Source: Paralichthys olivaceus (taxonomy: Eukaryota; Chordata; Actinopteri; Pleuronectiformes; Paralichthyidae). Taken from it: a stretch of 64,000 nt of DNA. The translations under genes and the position numbers were made by a program. Of this stretch, positions 1 through 15,000 are shown piece by piece. The notes beneath the pieces were generated by a model, which did not search any database, had not been told where the DNA came from, and saw only the letters and a list, made by a program, of their open reading frames with translations. Numbering within the stretch: the stretch's first letter is position 1; every line of letters begins with the position of its first letter. Location of the stretch: NCBI RefSeq assembly GCF_024713975.1, contig NC_091102.1, positions 11,165,001-11,229,000 on the forward strand, in the 5' to 3' direction.

Positions 1-56
1 TTAGCATGTGATGATGAGCAATATCTCAGAGTCGTGTCAATTGATTTCACATCTAC

Positions 57-3000
57 CTTCTTGAGTGCTCCAGACGTGCTCCAGGCCTGCCTCTCCTCTG
101 GGCTGAACTTGGTGGACAGAGCAGTCAGAGCCTGGATGAACTGCAGGTTGTACAGCATCTTCACCACGCAGATAAAGTGTTCTACAAGAGATGGTAACAC
201 AGTGAGCACGTGTGATCCTGAATTTAAAAAGGTCCCTCCAGCATTACAAAGTGCTCATCATCCACAAGGGCTTAGTGTTCGATTCCCTTGATTGGATGGA
301 GAGCCTGACTGAACAGTGTGCAGGATAATTAGCAGAGCATATCAGGTGGAAAATGTAGCCTGAAAGACATTTACATTTTGTACTGAAAAGAACAGAGTGG
401 TGCTTGTTTTCTTCCACAGCAAAGTGGTTGTGTGTTGGTCACTGTGACATGAGTCAGTACACACAACAAAATTAAAAAAAGGTCATCCCTTTTAAACAAC
501 AAGTGCACTCAGGACCAATCATGACTCTCCATTTCTATTGCTCACTTTAGAAAACCCTTTTTTTTTTCTTTTTTTTTTTAAATGTCATTAATGTGCCTCT
601 TATCCTCTTGAAACCAAAAATAAATTCTCTCTTAGTGTTTTTGTAAGAGCCAAACCAATATGGGTTTTTCAAGTCATATGCCAATATCAACATTCAGAGT
701 TAAAAAATAGCAACAAATTTATGAAAACACAAACAATATCTACATATACTATTAACAGTTTCAATCAAAGGCTTCTCTTTCCACTAAATCCATCTTTGTC
801 ATGCTCCAAAAGTCCTCCCTGTCCCTGCCAGCGGTCAACCTAATTCAGTCATCAATGAGATGATCTGCCTGCTGCAACACTTCTCCCATTAAACATGACT
901 GCAGTGTGTCAGGCCTGGTCTTTAGGGACACCCCCTTTCTTTGTAAAGGCCTAGGATGGAAGAAGACAAGTCAAAGATGAAGGGCAGACAAAATTGCAGC
1001 CCTCCCATCGCCTCTCTCTGATCCTCACAGTCAAAACATTAACAACAGGAGCATCGATAAGAGATGTGAAATGCTTCTGTCCTGCACTCAGCCCTGATTA
1101 CGACCGATAATGGAGTTGTCCTTGTGGAGCAGCCTGCTCTCTTGTGGTGTCATGATACAGACAGAGGGGACAGTACCTTTTCGCAGAGGCTGTGGCATCG
1201 TTAGCACAAAGATGATCAGGAGGGATGGGACGTCTCGAAACAGCATGGGTACCTCAGGTCTCTCTTCATCGAAGCTGCTGTGACAAAAGGCCAAAGAGCT
1301 TTTTATTACATTGCATTTGAAATAGGCAACTGTCAAATAGATATTATGATCAAAAACTGGTTTCTTTACTTCAAGTTCTATCTATATGTTCATGCAAAAG
1401 GTGAAATAAAAGGTTCTCTTTAATTTAAATGACACATCTATTACGAATGTGGGAAATATTAGCTGCACTACTTTTATATAAGAATTAAATTTAAGATAAT
1501 TGCCATCAAAGTAATGTGATAGCAATTTAGCATTCTGGTTATATGTCTAACTGCGTCTTTTTCTGTCTTGAATCTTTACTGCATGTAAGAACGTGCTATT
1601 TAATGTACATTTGATTTCTGTCAGTCATCATTGCAACAGTTTGTGCGAAGTGAGCTTTAACAACCTTTCCTCCCTGTTAACGTTGTAAGACAGCTTTTAG
1701 ACCTGTTACTACTAAAGTGCTCATAGCCATACAGTATTCTCAGAGGAGCCATTAGGTGTGTAAAAATACTTTGTCAGGGTTTGAGGAGGGAGCACTGTCA
1801 TTGACATCCTGAGGCGGTCAACCTGATCTAGCCTAGTTAAATAGGACAGAGTGATGTTTCTACATAGATGAAAAAAACACTGCTTTTGGCCTGTTTTTAT
1901 TAGAGAAACTGAAGAGGAACGTATGCAGTACAGTATATATTCAGTAGTCGAACCGGGGTTGAAAGCTCTGTCCTCTTTCCTTCGATGCACAGTGAAATTA
2001 ACTGGTGAGTGCTCTGGTAATGGAAGGTATTATTCTTTAAGTGCAGTTCCTCTTTTTCAAAACCCCTGAGGCCTTTCAATAGTCGAGTGGAGATTGGAAG
2101 CTCGTTGAATTGTCAACAGAAAGGAGACATGTAAATGGAGATGGCACGCAATGTGAATATGTAACTAGGGCTAAAAGACGTTGAGATGGAAACACATGGA
2201 GTGGGCCTTTTCAAGACATTTATTTGCTAAGCAATTTGAAACTATATACACAGCAAGACCCTTGCTCTGATCCCCTTTTTAAAACCCCTTTCAAATACTG
2301 CTGCTTTGACCTGGGTGTTAAAGTTATGGCTTATTAAACACTCAGATGTACAGGGATCGGCATGCTGGTGCGGTGCAGTTGTTTTCCTTACAGTGGATTT
2401 GACAGGGTCGTTTTGTTCTCTGCAGAGTGCCCGGTAATTTGCCAGATGCAGCAATTATTGGTATCTATGGAAACCACGCGCGGTCCCTTTTTATGTTTTT
2501 AGCTTGTCTTTGTGTGGAAGAAAAAGGCTGTTGGGGGCAGGAGGATATGGAGGTGTAAATAGAGAGGACAAAGTGGTTCTTTGATTGCATGTTTATGAGA
2601 GAGAGGAAAAGTGGCAGAAAAAGAAGCGACTGGGGAGTATGTGACGCGTGCAATCAGATTTATGGATGTACTGTTTGTGGAGGTGCTTAAAGACAGAGTA
2701 ACTCACTCTGCCTCTTTGCTTTGTGTAATCTGAGTCAGCTTAGTCCAGGGGTTGTAGGCTGAATCAATGCTGTACAGACGCATGTGCATGGCCAGCACAT
2801 GGAACAGCTGATCTGAAAAGGAGCGGGGGGAAGCAGAACACATCATTGTTACGTTCTCAAAAAGCTCTGGCAGGCACAAAACCAGCGTGTGTCTGTTTAT
2901 CTCAGTGCCCATTGTCACAATCCAGCGGCAGCAACCAGAGCAGATGAAAAGGATGAAAGGGGTTGGCTTGAAGTGACTATGGGCTAATGGTTTGACTCAG

Positions 3001-6000
3001 ATAAAACCAGACCAAGTCAGGTGGATGCACGGTGGCGCTCGATAGCCTTGAGCGAGTGTTTGGTCAGGTCACACCTGTTCGCTGTGAAACTAATGGGACA
3101 TGAACACAGACCCCATGTGCATGCACAATCTCTTGTGTACACATTAGCTTTTAATAGCAGGACATTTCAGAGCCTCTAAAAACCTTTGCCCAGATCAAGC
3201 CTGTACTATAAAGGGAAAAGCAACAAATGCTTGACATTATAACAAACTGGATCTGTAAGAAAGGCATGAACAACTTTTAAATGTTTAATATCCAAAGTTA
3301 AAAAATGTCCTTGTCTTACTTATAAGTCCAGGAATAAATAAACCTTATTTTACTAACTGTGAACTCCTTCAGAAGGTCTCTTAAATCCAGAAATTCAAAC
3401 TGCGTAAGTGACACAGATTAAAATCGCATCCCTGTTTGAAATCAGTGGCACTAAACCAATCACTTCCATTTGTTCTCATCTTTGGGTGAATGTAACAACG
3501 TTCTGATCAACCTAAACCTTTTTCCAGTGAGCAACACTAATCCCATTTCATTCTGTTTTACAGGGAATTATGATACTGTAATGCAGTGCGTCCAATAATC
3601 AGCTCTGCAACTTGGCTCGTCAATATCTGGAGCAACACTGCCCTCCACAGGGTGACATGGACACAGCAGAAAAGCAAAAGGTGTCTGTTCCAGTCGCTGG
3701 TTACATCCCATTTGTCTCTGTGTCACTGTGGCTCGTTTCCTCTCTTCCCTCACCTCTTACAAGAAATTAACCTGGGAGCGGCAAGTGAAGGAAGGCAGGA
3801 AGGTAAATGAGAAATGAGGGGTGAATAATATCATGGTAGTAATTTCATGCTACTGACATTCCAAAGTCAAAATGTATACAGCTTCGGGCCCAAGATCTAA
3901 TCACAGTTATTTGTCGCATCAAGCTAATTTTAATGGATAACTATTTTGTTGTTGAGTATGAGTTGAGTTGTAGTACTACAGTACTACAGAACACTCTCAC
4001 TACTTCAGAATGCTCGCTCGTATTAAAGAAACATAACCTCCTTGGCTGAGGTAACAATATAGTATATTATTCTGCTTCCCACACTACTGAGACACTGAGG
4101 CACATGGGAAAATAGAGATAGTGGGAGAAGAGTTTAAGCATTTCCAGGGTAATGGGATGTGTCCTTTGTGCTGGAGAAATGTAACTGTCCTCTGCGATGA
4201 AATGAGTCAAAACACATGGAACGCGGACTCTAGTCTGATCCACCTGACTGGATAACATGCAGGCAGCTTCCTCTGTTATAGATAATGTTTCTTCTGTTCC
4301 CTATGTTATAACTAATGATGAGAGGGGACTCCTGACATGTCCAAGAGACTGTTCAAAATGTGAAGAAATTACCTAAAGGCAGAATTGAGATGATATGTTC
4401 AAGATACCAAAAACATGTTTTGTGATTGACCCTACAAATTATAATCAGTTAATCTTTGAGTCTAAATGAACAATTGTGCCAAATTTGAAAGGATTCACTG
4501 GAGGTGTTCAAGAGATATTGTGTTCACAAGGCAAAGATTTGTTTTGTGAGGTAACAGCAACCTTGACCTTTGTCCACCAAATTCTAATCAGTTCATCCTG
4601 GAGTCCAAGTGAACGTATGAACCAAATTTGAAGAAATTCCCAAAAGGCGTTCTTGAGATATCGGGTTCTCAAAAATGGGACAGGTGAACAACCCAATAAC
4701 ACTCCGACCGCCGGTTGTCACTGGCACGGAGGAATAAAACTGAGGATAGTGAAATACAGCGGTCAACACCCTTCCAAGTACTGCAAGTCTGCACAACCGA
4801 GGTCAATAGGATTTGCCTTTAAACTCCCTGTACGGTAGCAGCCACAGAGTCCCAGAGATTAATTCAAATATTTGCAGTTAAATAAACCGAGGACAAGCTT
4901 TTTTGAGGCCGGACTCTGGAGCTGATTTCGCCCATTTTAGTGGAATTGCAGGCAGCTCGTCTCTGTGGTCCATCATATCCTCATCAGCTGAACAGAAGAA
5001 GTGCCTGCTGGGAAACAGGCTTAGGAACCCCATGGGCTCTCACAGTTAGCACACGTCTGCCTTTTTCCTTCAGATCCATTTCCCGAAGAAGAACGAACAG
5101 TAATGTACTGCAACTGAGTAAATTTGGCTGTCAGCGCGGCTACATGGTTAATGTAGCTCATAAATGGCAAACCTCTAGTGTGAAATCTCTTTTCAGCCAC
5201 TCAAGGATGACAGGCCATTTCACTGCAGCAGCCACAACTTTGATAGAATAATTAAAGAAATAGAAAATGGGAGTGCGAACAGGAAACTTTACTTTGACAC
5301 CTTATAGGTATATATGACTTTGTCTTGCCATATAAGGTCATTCATTCACAAATACTCTAACAATTAATTGAAGTTGCAGATTTTGATCATTAATCAATAT
5401 GATAAATAATAGAAGTGGTTGATGCTTAGCTTTGATCACCATTTTCATCATTTGTGACACAGTCAACAAAAACATTTGACCTATTTGTCTGCTTCATTTA
5501 CCCTGACTGCCCCCAACAGCTCACCTGCAACAGTCTCTGTTGTTTCATGCCATTGCTAATCACCCCTCAGTGTTTTTTTCTTTTTTTCTTTTAATGGTTC
5601 ATTGCATTAACATTGAAGAATGGGTTTCACTGCAGTCACTGAAAAACTATAATCGGTACACGATGAGAAATAATTCAAGTCTAATTTAGCACGTACCATT
5701 ATTATTTTATCATACACCAGACATACAGCATATGAATATTATTAGGAAAAGGGAATTGGTCACTGGGTTTACTAAATGTCTTTCTATTGTAATTATATTA
5801 TTGTTTTCAGTCCGTACTGGAAACTATTCATTCTAATGTTGCATGTGCAGTGTTGATGATATCTAAAATGTGATGTAAAAATTTATACAGGATCCATAAA
5901 ATGATCCATTAAAACCTAATTTTTCATCCTTGTAATTAATGATCCCATATGTGGAGCAATATCATGCTTATAGCACTCCATCTGACATAAAATATCAGAC

Positions 6001-9000
6001 TCACCAAACACAGATTTAAAGGAGAGATTATATGAGATATAAAAGATAGGTCTTAAAGTACTTACTGAGACATGAGCGTTTGGCAGCTGCACTGGCTCCA
6101 CCAGAGCACAAGTTCCCTCCCCGATGCACAAGCTCCAACTCCAGGTTGGTCCTGAGGAGACAGAGCCTGAGCATCAGTGGACAGCAGGTACACATGTGAA
6201 AAGACACAAACACTACACACAGCCCTTTAAAGTAAACTTCTCTCAAATGTGATCGTTTTCCATGGACGCTGCACAGCTGACTATGTCAGAGTTTATTTCT
6301 CTTGCTTTTAAAGAAGCAAAGCATTTCAATTTATTTATATTGCATATCAGTAATATAGTTCATATATATTTACATTAAATCTCAAAGAACAAACATTAGA
6401 ACCCACATTCACCCCAGACAGAAACCACAGACATAGAAATGTAAGAAAAGACTTTCCAACTGAACTACTTATTTTTACTTGCCATATCCTGTTAACCTCC
6501 TTTCAATCTAGCTGTAATACATTTCCTGCCAAGCAAACAGGGTAATGGCCACCCAACAGATAATCACTGTTAATCAATATATCCTCTATTCTGTCTTTTT
6601 TTCATCTGTGGTTCTAGTCCAAATTTGCTGTCAACTCTGTGTTGTCAATTATTGTGTTGATGACCGAGCACAAGTGAATTCAGGTAAATTATTGCTCTCA
6701 TGGGCCACCATGCTTGTGTAGTCCTGCTCAGTCATACCACCACTCAAATCATTGTTAGGGCAAATACATTTTGATAAAATCCTACAGATTTACACAACAC
6801 ACAGTTTGTCTTACGTTATACCTGCACTTTAATGTAGTGAAACATCAGGCAGTGTCAGGGACTGCTTGCCAAAGAGTAGGAAGCAGTTATTGAATTAAAT
6901 GAACACACACATCTGCCAAAGTGTGAAATGCAGGTGGGTATTAAAGGGTTCTTTGAAAATGTTAATTTTAGGAATATTTCATCTGTTCGTGTACTGAATT
7001 TATGAGGCATGACTAATAGGGAAGAATTGCCCTTTGTATTCATTTTCTAAAAGCAGTTATCATAAAGCATATCTTTAACGGATCACTTTCATTGTATTGA
7101 TTGAGGGTCTAAGGATAAAGTGCCATATGCTGTGCAGATTGTATAAGCCCCTTGGGAGAAATTGTGATATTGGCCAATACAAAACACATTTGACTGGACT
7201 TATTGTCTCTGAATGCAAGCAAGCACAAAGGTTACTTGAGGGAGACACATTTTGGTGCAGTATTTCTTTAAAATCAGCCATAAAAGCAGATTGTACTCTT
7301 TTTGAGAATGGGAGTGTGGGCACTGGTATTAATGGTGTTGAGTGAGTATCATCATATTCAGCTTCTGGTAACGTGGCCTGCGTCTTTTCCAGTTTGATTA
7401 GGAAGATGAAAGATGCATTTCTAGTTAAGCCATTTGCCATTTAATGTGCCTGTTTTGAAGCAGCAATTCCGTATCAAATAAATGACAGCTTTCCAAGACT
7501 GATTTTGCAGAAGCTGGACCATTAGCATAAAAGCTGTTCCAGCTACGGTTCACTCATAATCCTCAATGTGCATTTCCCATGCAGATCCAAACACATTCTA
7601 CTCCTGAATTTTAATTCCCCAACACCAAAACAGTGAAAAAATAAACTAAAAGCTTTAATAAAGTACATAGATGGCGAAAACAGATAGGAATTACTAAAAT
7701 GAGACTGATCTTAGCCCGTTTTCATCCTGCCACTGGCCATTTCTTTATATAGGCTGGAAAGGTGGGGGCAAATCCTTGGGTTTCCTGGGAGAAAAAGCAA
7801 TTTCACATAGATAATGCCGCCACGGTGAAGCTCCATCTGGCTTTTGCTGATAAGAGCGCCCCTGTGACAGAGGAATTTTCCACTCCTCAGGCAATTTGCG
7901 TTGTTCATTGAACTTCAGAGAGCCAACAGGCACCCAGACGTACTCAGGGGATGTTTCTGTTCAGGGTGGAGGGCTGAGGGAACCACAGTGTTGGGTGGGA
8001 AAAAAGGTCTCAATGGCTACGCTCCAGGAAGAGAAGGGCAGGGCTTTTGGAAAGGGAGTGGTTTGGACTTAATAAACCCCAAGGTGAACTGAAGGCCGGT
8101 CATTTCTCTTACCTGTGTCCAATCTGTTGAGAAGATACAAATACATGAGAAAGGGACCAGGTAATTTTCTTTCCCAAGATTACACGCCTATTCACCAGAG
8201 GATAGAGGGGGGAGAACTGCAACTGCGTTCTCAAACTTAAATGATCTTTGTCCACACAAGCATCTCGGAGCTGTATCAGTTTTAATCCCTGTCCTCATAA
8301 ACCTGAAAATGTATATCGCTTGCAAGCGTAGACAGGAAGCATTTGGTTGTTAGTTGTAGAAAGAGCTAGATGACAAACTAGAAGGAGCAATTGCGAAAAG
8401 TAAGTGCTATTGTATAATTGCTAATGGCTGTGGTAAATTCTGCTTTTTACAAAAACAACAGGGTCAGCAACGCTTGTAATTGATTATCCACTTTAAGTTC
8501 TACACTGGTTGTTGAGGCTGAATCCTAGTTGTTTTCTTCCGGTAGACGAATCAGCAAAAGCTACGTTTTGACCAGAAAGACCCATTCAGCAAATGGGTTT
8601 GAGTGTCTGTGTCATAATTTCTAAAACATCTCAGACTACATCACAGCCCCAGAGTTTTGAAACTCTAACAGGATCAGCTTGTCCGAACTTGTCCGTGTTA
8701 GCAGCTCTGTAGTGTAGATACCAGTTGTATACGTAGCAAAGGTGAGGCCTTTGTTAAACAAAAATGTAGTTGTATGCATGTGGCCAAGCTTATAAAAGAC
8801 AACTGGTCATAAAATTCAGACACAGGACGTATAATAAATTCAGTTACATGTCTCCTCATAAGTGGAGAAACAGGCAAATGACACAGCAAGACTCAATACA
8901 ACTTCAATGCAGCACATAGCGGCGAAGCTGCTAATGCTGCTTAAAGAAAACTCTTGAAAGACTTCCAGAACCAATACAACACTTAAATGAGAAATATGAA

Positions 9001-12000
9001 GAAAACTAATCAAACTTCACAGCTCTCTGACCAACCGAGAAAAAGGGAAAAATAATCCATAGACTTGCTACAAGTTCTATGCAACAACTGCAATATTGAA
9101 TTTCAGTTCCAGTTGAAGTAAAAAAGAACTTGAACACTGCAGAGGAGACACTTCTGTCTTTTTTCTACAGTGGCAATCACTGTTATTGTATAAGAGGGGC
9201 TGACCTTAAGAGTCAAGTTGAAGAGCGAGTTGGCATTTATTCCTCTGGTCGCAATAGTCAGTGGTGTGTGACTGTGTTTGAGCACTGCAGACAGAGAGGT
9301 CAGTGGCCACACAGAGCAACTCAGAGATAACCCAATACGACCTAGTCATTGCTCACAACTCTGACAGCACATGCACATGCACGCACTCTCACAGTGAGCG
9401 AGTGGGCGTGTTGATGACGTTTCTAAAACGTGACAGATGCAAAACTGAAAAAAAATAAATACTACAAATACACGTAGAAGAAGCCGAAGATGATGTTGAC
9501 TTGGAAACACAACGAGATCTGAAAGCTTTTGGTGATAAGGGCGACACTGTTGTTGATGTGCTGCAAACAAAAACACAGGATTTCTGCAGCGGAATTCTTA
9601 AGTTAAGTCCGGCCTCCTGCATGCTCCGTCCAGGTGTCATCCCTCACCTGAATGCTCAAGAGATGTTCCTGTTTTTGTGAATGCACCTGTCCCAGTCACC
9701 TGCTGCGTTGTAGTGTTGTACTGTATTCTCCTGTTTTTATGATCCTCTATTTTATGAACTCATGATCTTTCTCTTGTTTTGCCTGCTGTTCTTTAATCTC
9801 CATTTTTCTTTTCAGTTTAGGATCCATATTCAGTCCATCCACACTGCCTTGTGGAATGGGAAAGGACACATCATATGTGTATGTACAGTATGTATGATAT
9901 ATACACATAGCAGAAATAGCCTTTGCTCAACTCCTTCTATGAGATCCTGGAAATGTCCAAGGCCATGTTGGAATATAAGATCCCATCCTGTGCGCTCTGG
10001 GCTTGTTCCAGGGTCACCTCCTAGTTGGACACACCCCATGATCCCACAGGTATTCTTACAGTACTAAAGATTTTGGTTCTAAAACCACAAAAGAATCTGC
10101 CACACTCATAGTCACACTGCATCCCATCTAATCTCCATGTGACTGTGCTCTTACCTTGCCACCGAGTACATGAAGAGGAAATCGTTGTCAGGAGAGCCAG
10201 GGTTCTTGCCATAGTCCATGTATTTCTTCTGGGTGGTGTTCTTGATGTCTTTGATAACCAATTCCATCTCCTTACTTAAGTTGGACTCCGTCTTTAAAAA
10301 ATAGGAACAACATGAATTCAAAATTCTGCCGGAATGAACTTTAGGAGTCTAGCCTGAGCTAAGAACTTACATTTTTCATCTTTCCAGAAACCCGCACAAA
10401 ATTATAAAATCACACTTATGCCCACAACTTCCTTGTAATGTCAACCCGTGACAAGCTTTAAGGTGGAGGTATTTACACCAGTTTAAACCAGTCTGTAATC
10501 AAAGACAACTCATCTTTCCATAGCAACTAGTCTCAACTTTGTTTATGATTTAACTTTAATGATATGTCCATTAGCAGTTTACCCTGCAGTTAGTAATAAG
10601 TAATGCAATGATTTTTTTAGAACACAAACAAGTCATGATCATACAGATCATTATGCCTCTTGCATACAGAAACTATAACTACTACAATTAAGAAGGGAGC
10701 AGTCGTACTTCAAAAATGTTTTTATGAAGTAATCTTGCATCAGGCAGGTAAGACTGCTTGTGGTTAACAGGAGCTGAACAATTGCAAGGCTAACACTAGG
10801 AAATCAATGTTATTTTGTCCGATAGTATAGTGACAGGTACACTGAGTACACTGAATACAGTAAAATCTAAATTGAAATGAATTGTTACTGAACCCATACA
10901 ATACTAGAACATGCTGTGAACAATTATTAGACTGATTAAGTTTCTATAGTGATTTGTGAAAACCTGGAACATGTCAAAATCGACTGTGTGGTCCTTTAAG
11001 TTTTGACAGTTTTAAAGGCTGCACATTATTTGATTTGGGCAATTCTATCATTTTTAAGCATAATAAAATGCATATAGCATAGTGCAAATCATGAAAACTG
11101 TAGCTTACAATATAAAATGAAAATAGACACTTTTCCATATTTGTCCCACAATCAGAGACACGGTGTTAGTTTACGACTGGATCTAATAAACACTGACACC
11201 TTGAGGAAGGCAGGTGCTTGATGGAACAGGAGATTATTTCCTGAGAGAATTAACCGTCCTGTTCCATTTGCGTTAGTGGTCAACATCCCCTGTGATTTGG
11301 CGTCAGCTGATTGTTTGTTCTAATTACAATCACTGTCTGTTACCACCATCCACGGATTAGATGACTGAGTTACAAGCAAAGCTGTGCAAAACATACAGGA
11401 TGCTTTGATGCATTTAGTGATAAACCCCAGGATTTATTGTAAAACTTACGGGAAAAGGGCCGAGTTTCTCCTGAAGATCTTCTACCTCCTTCACAAGCAC
11501 ACACAACTTCTTGTTTGTAGGTGCGTGCCAGGCACCGCCCTCTGTGCCCCGCCCGGGGCGACAGGGAAGGACACTGTTAGCAAACTGCCGACAGAGTGGG
11601 CATGTAAATTCACCCTTGTCAACTGAGAAACCCTGGAGCACCTGGTCGTTCTGAAAAAAAAAAACGCAGGAAAGTTGAATTTGATTGAAACTTCAAACTT
11701 GAAAAACATTACTCAATTTCTAATAATTTGACACAGATAAGAAATTAACCTGAGCAAGAAATATTGACCACAAACAAACAGTTTGACAAAAAATTGTCTG
11801 ATTGTGAATTGTCTGTTGTCTGATCATATAACAAGGTCCAACATTGATCTTACCCTCAAAGACTCCATGTATGACTTGTGGCAATCTATGTGCAAAGTGT
11901 GTCCACAGGTCTGCACGTAGACGCCTCCATCCCAACCTATGGACACAGACTGCAGACAAGAACTCTGCAAGATTCAAAAGAGAAAAATGCTATAAATTAG

Positions 12001-15000
12001 AGGATACACATTGGTCTGTCTCTGGTCTGTCTCTGCTTTGTGTTGCTGAATTAGCAAACAAAGTAAACACTATATAACAATGTGAAAATAAATTATGTTA
12101 TGTTATTCTGCTGTGTTCACAAGGTGTTTAAAGGAAAGCTTCTTTTCTAAATGAGTAAAACTGTCATATTTGATTATATCCAAGGGATTAGTGTAATCAT
12201 TATAGATTTAGAGTTGGTTGCATCAGGAATTGTAGGCACAGCAAATGAAAATAGTACTATACAATTACCATTGCATTTTATGACATATATTCATTAAGAG
12301 GACCATGCAACATCCTGCAGTTACTTCAGATGTTTTTTTTAGCAAATTTTGATGCTTACTCTGGTGATATTCCATTAAAAAGCGAGAGTCAAGAAGCAGT
12401 CATGTTGTGTACATGAAACCATGTCCCTAATAGTGTTCTCAGCACTTTCAGCCCCTTTTCTCTCTGGTATAAAAAGGTATTATCATTATGAGTGATACAC
12501 CCACATCTTTGAAGAACCGTTGCATTAGTGTCAGCCTGACATCATGAGCCACTCCACACGTGTCTGCAGGATAGATATGCTCTTCATCACTCGTCGGTAG
12601 CTTCTTAGCCTCCTGGTTTTTGCAGCGATGCCCAAGCACTGAAAGACAATCAGCAACTTACGATTAATTAAACTATTGATTAATCTGTTGATTTCTTATA
12701 TATATAATATATATAGGAGAACAATGACTTATGCATCATAATTTACCAAATCACAAAATCACATCTTCAAAATAAAATGTATTTTGCACCGCTCACCAGA
12801 AAAAAAGAAACGGATGATATTTGAATTTCAACTATTGGTTATTGAACTACTCATTTCAGCCCAAGACAATATGGTTTTCTATTACTTTTCAGCATACCAC
12901 ATGTTCATGCTTTTGTAACACAATGAAATAACATAATAATAACATCACAACATGCGCAGCTTTCAATGACAATGGTTTCAGGTCACCGGAAAGGACAATG
13001 TAATTGTAAACTATAATGGACCTGCTGTCGCTGTTGGGGGGTAGATTTTACGAGATGTTTTTTGACATTGAGGTCAGAGCCTTTTGAAAGGTTTTACAAG
13101 GTGACTAATTAATAATCAAAAACACCATTTATCTGGATGACAGTGAACGATCCTCCCTGTCCACAAAAGTGGGAAAGAAATTACCTCTTACAAGAGCAGT
13201 CTCCATGTTCAAGTGAGCAGGGATCAACATGAATGATTAATGAGCCAATTAAAACAAAGCTTAACCTGCCTATTTAACATGTGATTCACAATATGGTGGA
13301 TCAAATGTGATAGGAATAAATGTTTCTGGCTGTAAATGTTGAAATAGAATGTGATGTTTGTCAAGGACTCATCCCGTTGATGTGACCCAACCAGGCTCCT
13401 TATTGCCAGCTATTTCTAATTGTACAAAAAAAATCTGGACAGTTAAATTGGAGGAGGAGGGTGCCAGGAAGTGTAGTACCTGAAGAAGCCTGCAGGAGAA
13501 CTACTAGGCCAGTGGGACGGTCCTCAGTGGAAGGTCCACTCTGGCCACAGATGACACAGTCATAAAGAACCTCAGACTCCATCACTTCAGATGCTCCAAG
13601 ATCCATGGCTGCCTCTGTCTCAGGGGATTCTGTCATAAAAATAAGAGCAGAATCTTAAAGATGTGGCAAAATATGGCACAATAGAGAGCATGTAAAATTA
13701 TTAATACCATGAACATGAAAGTTTAACAATGGGATACAATAAAATGGCTCAAATTATTACTCAATTTTGAGAGTATTCTGAGTGGTTTTATTTTGTGTTG
13801 ATGATCTCTCAGCATTAGGTTCACGTGTGAGTGGGCGAAAACATCTCGACCATGAGAAACACAAACACTTAGAGCTAATGCTGTCTGAAAAGTTTTCATG
13901 TGGGAAAGACAGAAATAGAGGGAACAAGCTAAGCCATCATTCGCAAAAATACCAAGTTCACTCTGAAAACAATCAAGCGTAAGAAGCTGCTGCTTATGTT
14001 GAACTTGTGTCGTAAAGAATTTAAAACCTATGCTTCTCTACAACATTTATGGGCAGAAGAATAGGGATTGACAGCCAAAATAGGATTTAAGCAATGAAAT
14101 ATATACGTACAGTCTATATGTCAATACTGAGAACATAAATAAATGTGCTCTGTTGCTCCTATTTGCGTGATTGCCACAACACTACAGATTAATTACTGAT
14201 GTGAAATTAGTTTTAAATGTTAAGAACTGTGTTCAATTTGTGCAGCATGTATTGTGTAGAAATGTCAAGCTGTGTTGGAAATTGATTTATTGCTTTTTGG
14301 AATAATATGTTCTCAGGAGAGGTCACTGTGTTCCTGGGGAAATGAATGCTGTTTGCATTAGATGTCAACGCTACAGCTTTAGCCCCTGGCCATCCCAGTA
14401 CTCAGAGGCATGCACACCCACACAAGGTAAAATGACAAGGACACACAGACTGAGGGTGTGCTGCAGTTTTATGCTTCCCACAGCATACATTTGTGATTCT
14501 CTTTTAAGTTTTGTAATCATGTAATAGATTAACATGTTTTTAAATGTTAAGTTGTTCTATGCGATAACCTTTTATGCCAATGATAACGCACAACACTACT
14601 ACTACAACAACTAAACTACAACAAACAGACCGAAAGAACAGTAATTGATCTGAGAGGAAAGGTTTACACAATTAATGATCCTACTTATCTCTGTTTAGAA
14701 TCACATCCACAATACTATGGCACAAAGGATTATTTCTTTGGTAGACGGTAGTTAAAATGAAAACTTGTCACAATGAGGGCCTGTGTATTATTTCAAGTAA
14801 CACAGATACTGATTGGGAAAATGTAAAAAGCACATTTCTTAAAAAAATCTCTCAGACATATCTAACAACTTGGGCAAGTAAAACACACAAAAATGCGATT
14901 AACTAATGACTATGTCCGATTGTTTTAAAATGATGTCTCTATAATCTAATACCAAAAACAAATTACCACTCTGAGATTAAGTCCTTCATCTAATCTTTAT

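Noticed and set aside
7075..7440. A 121-codon minus-strand frame in a ubr3 intron
   Set aside because: It has no recognisable domain, no splice connection to ubr3, and typical AT-rich chance composition.
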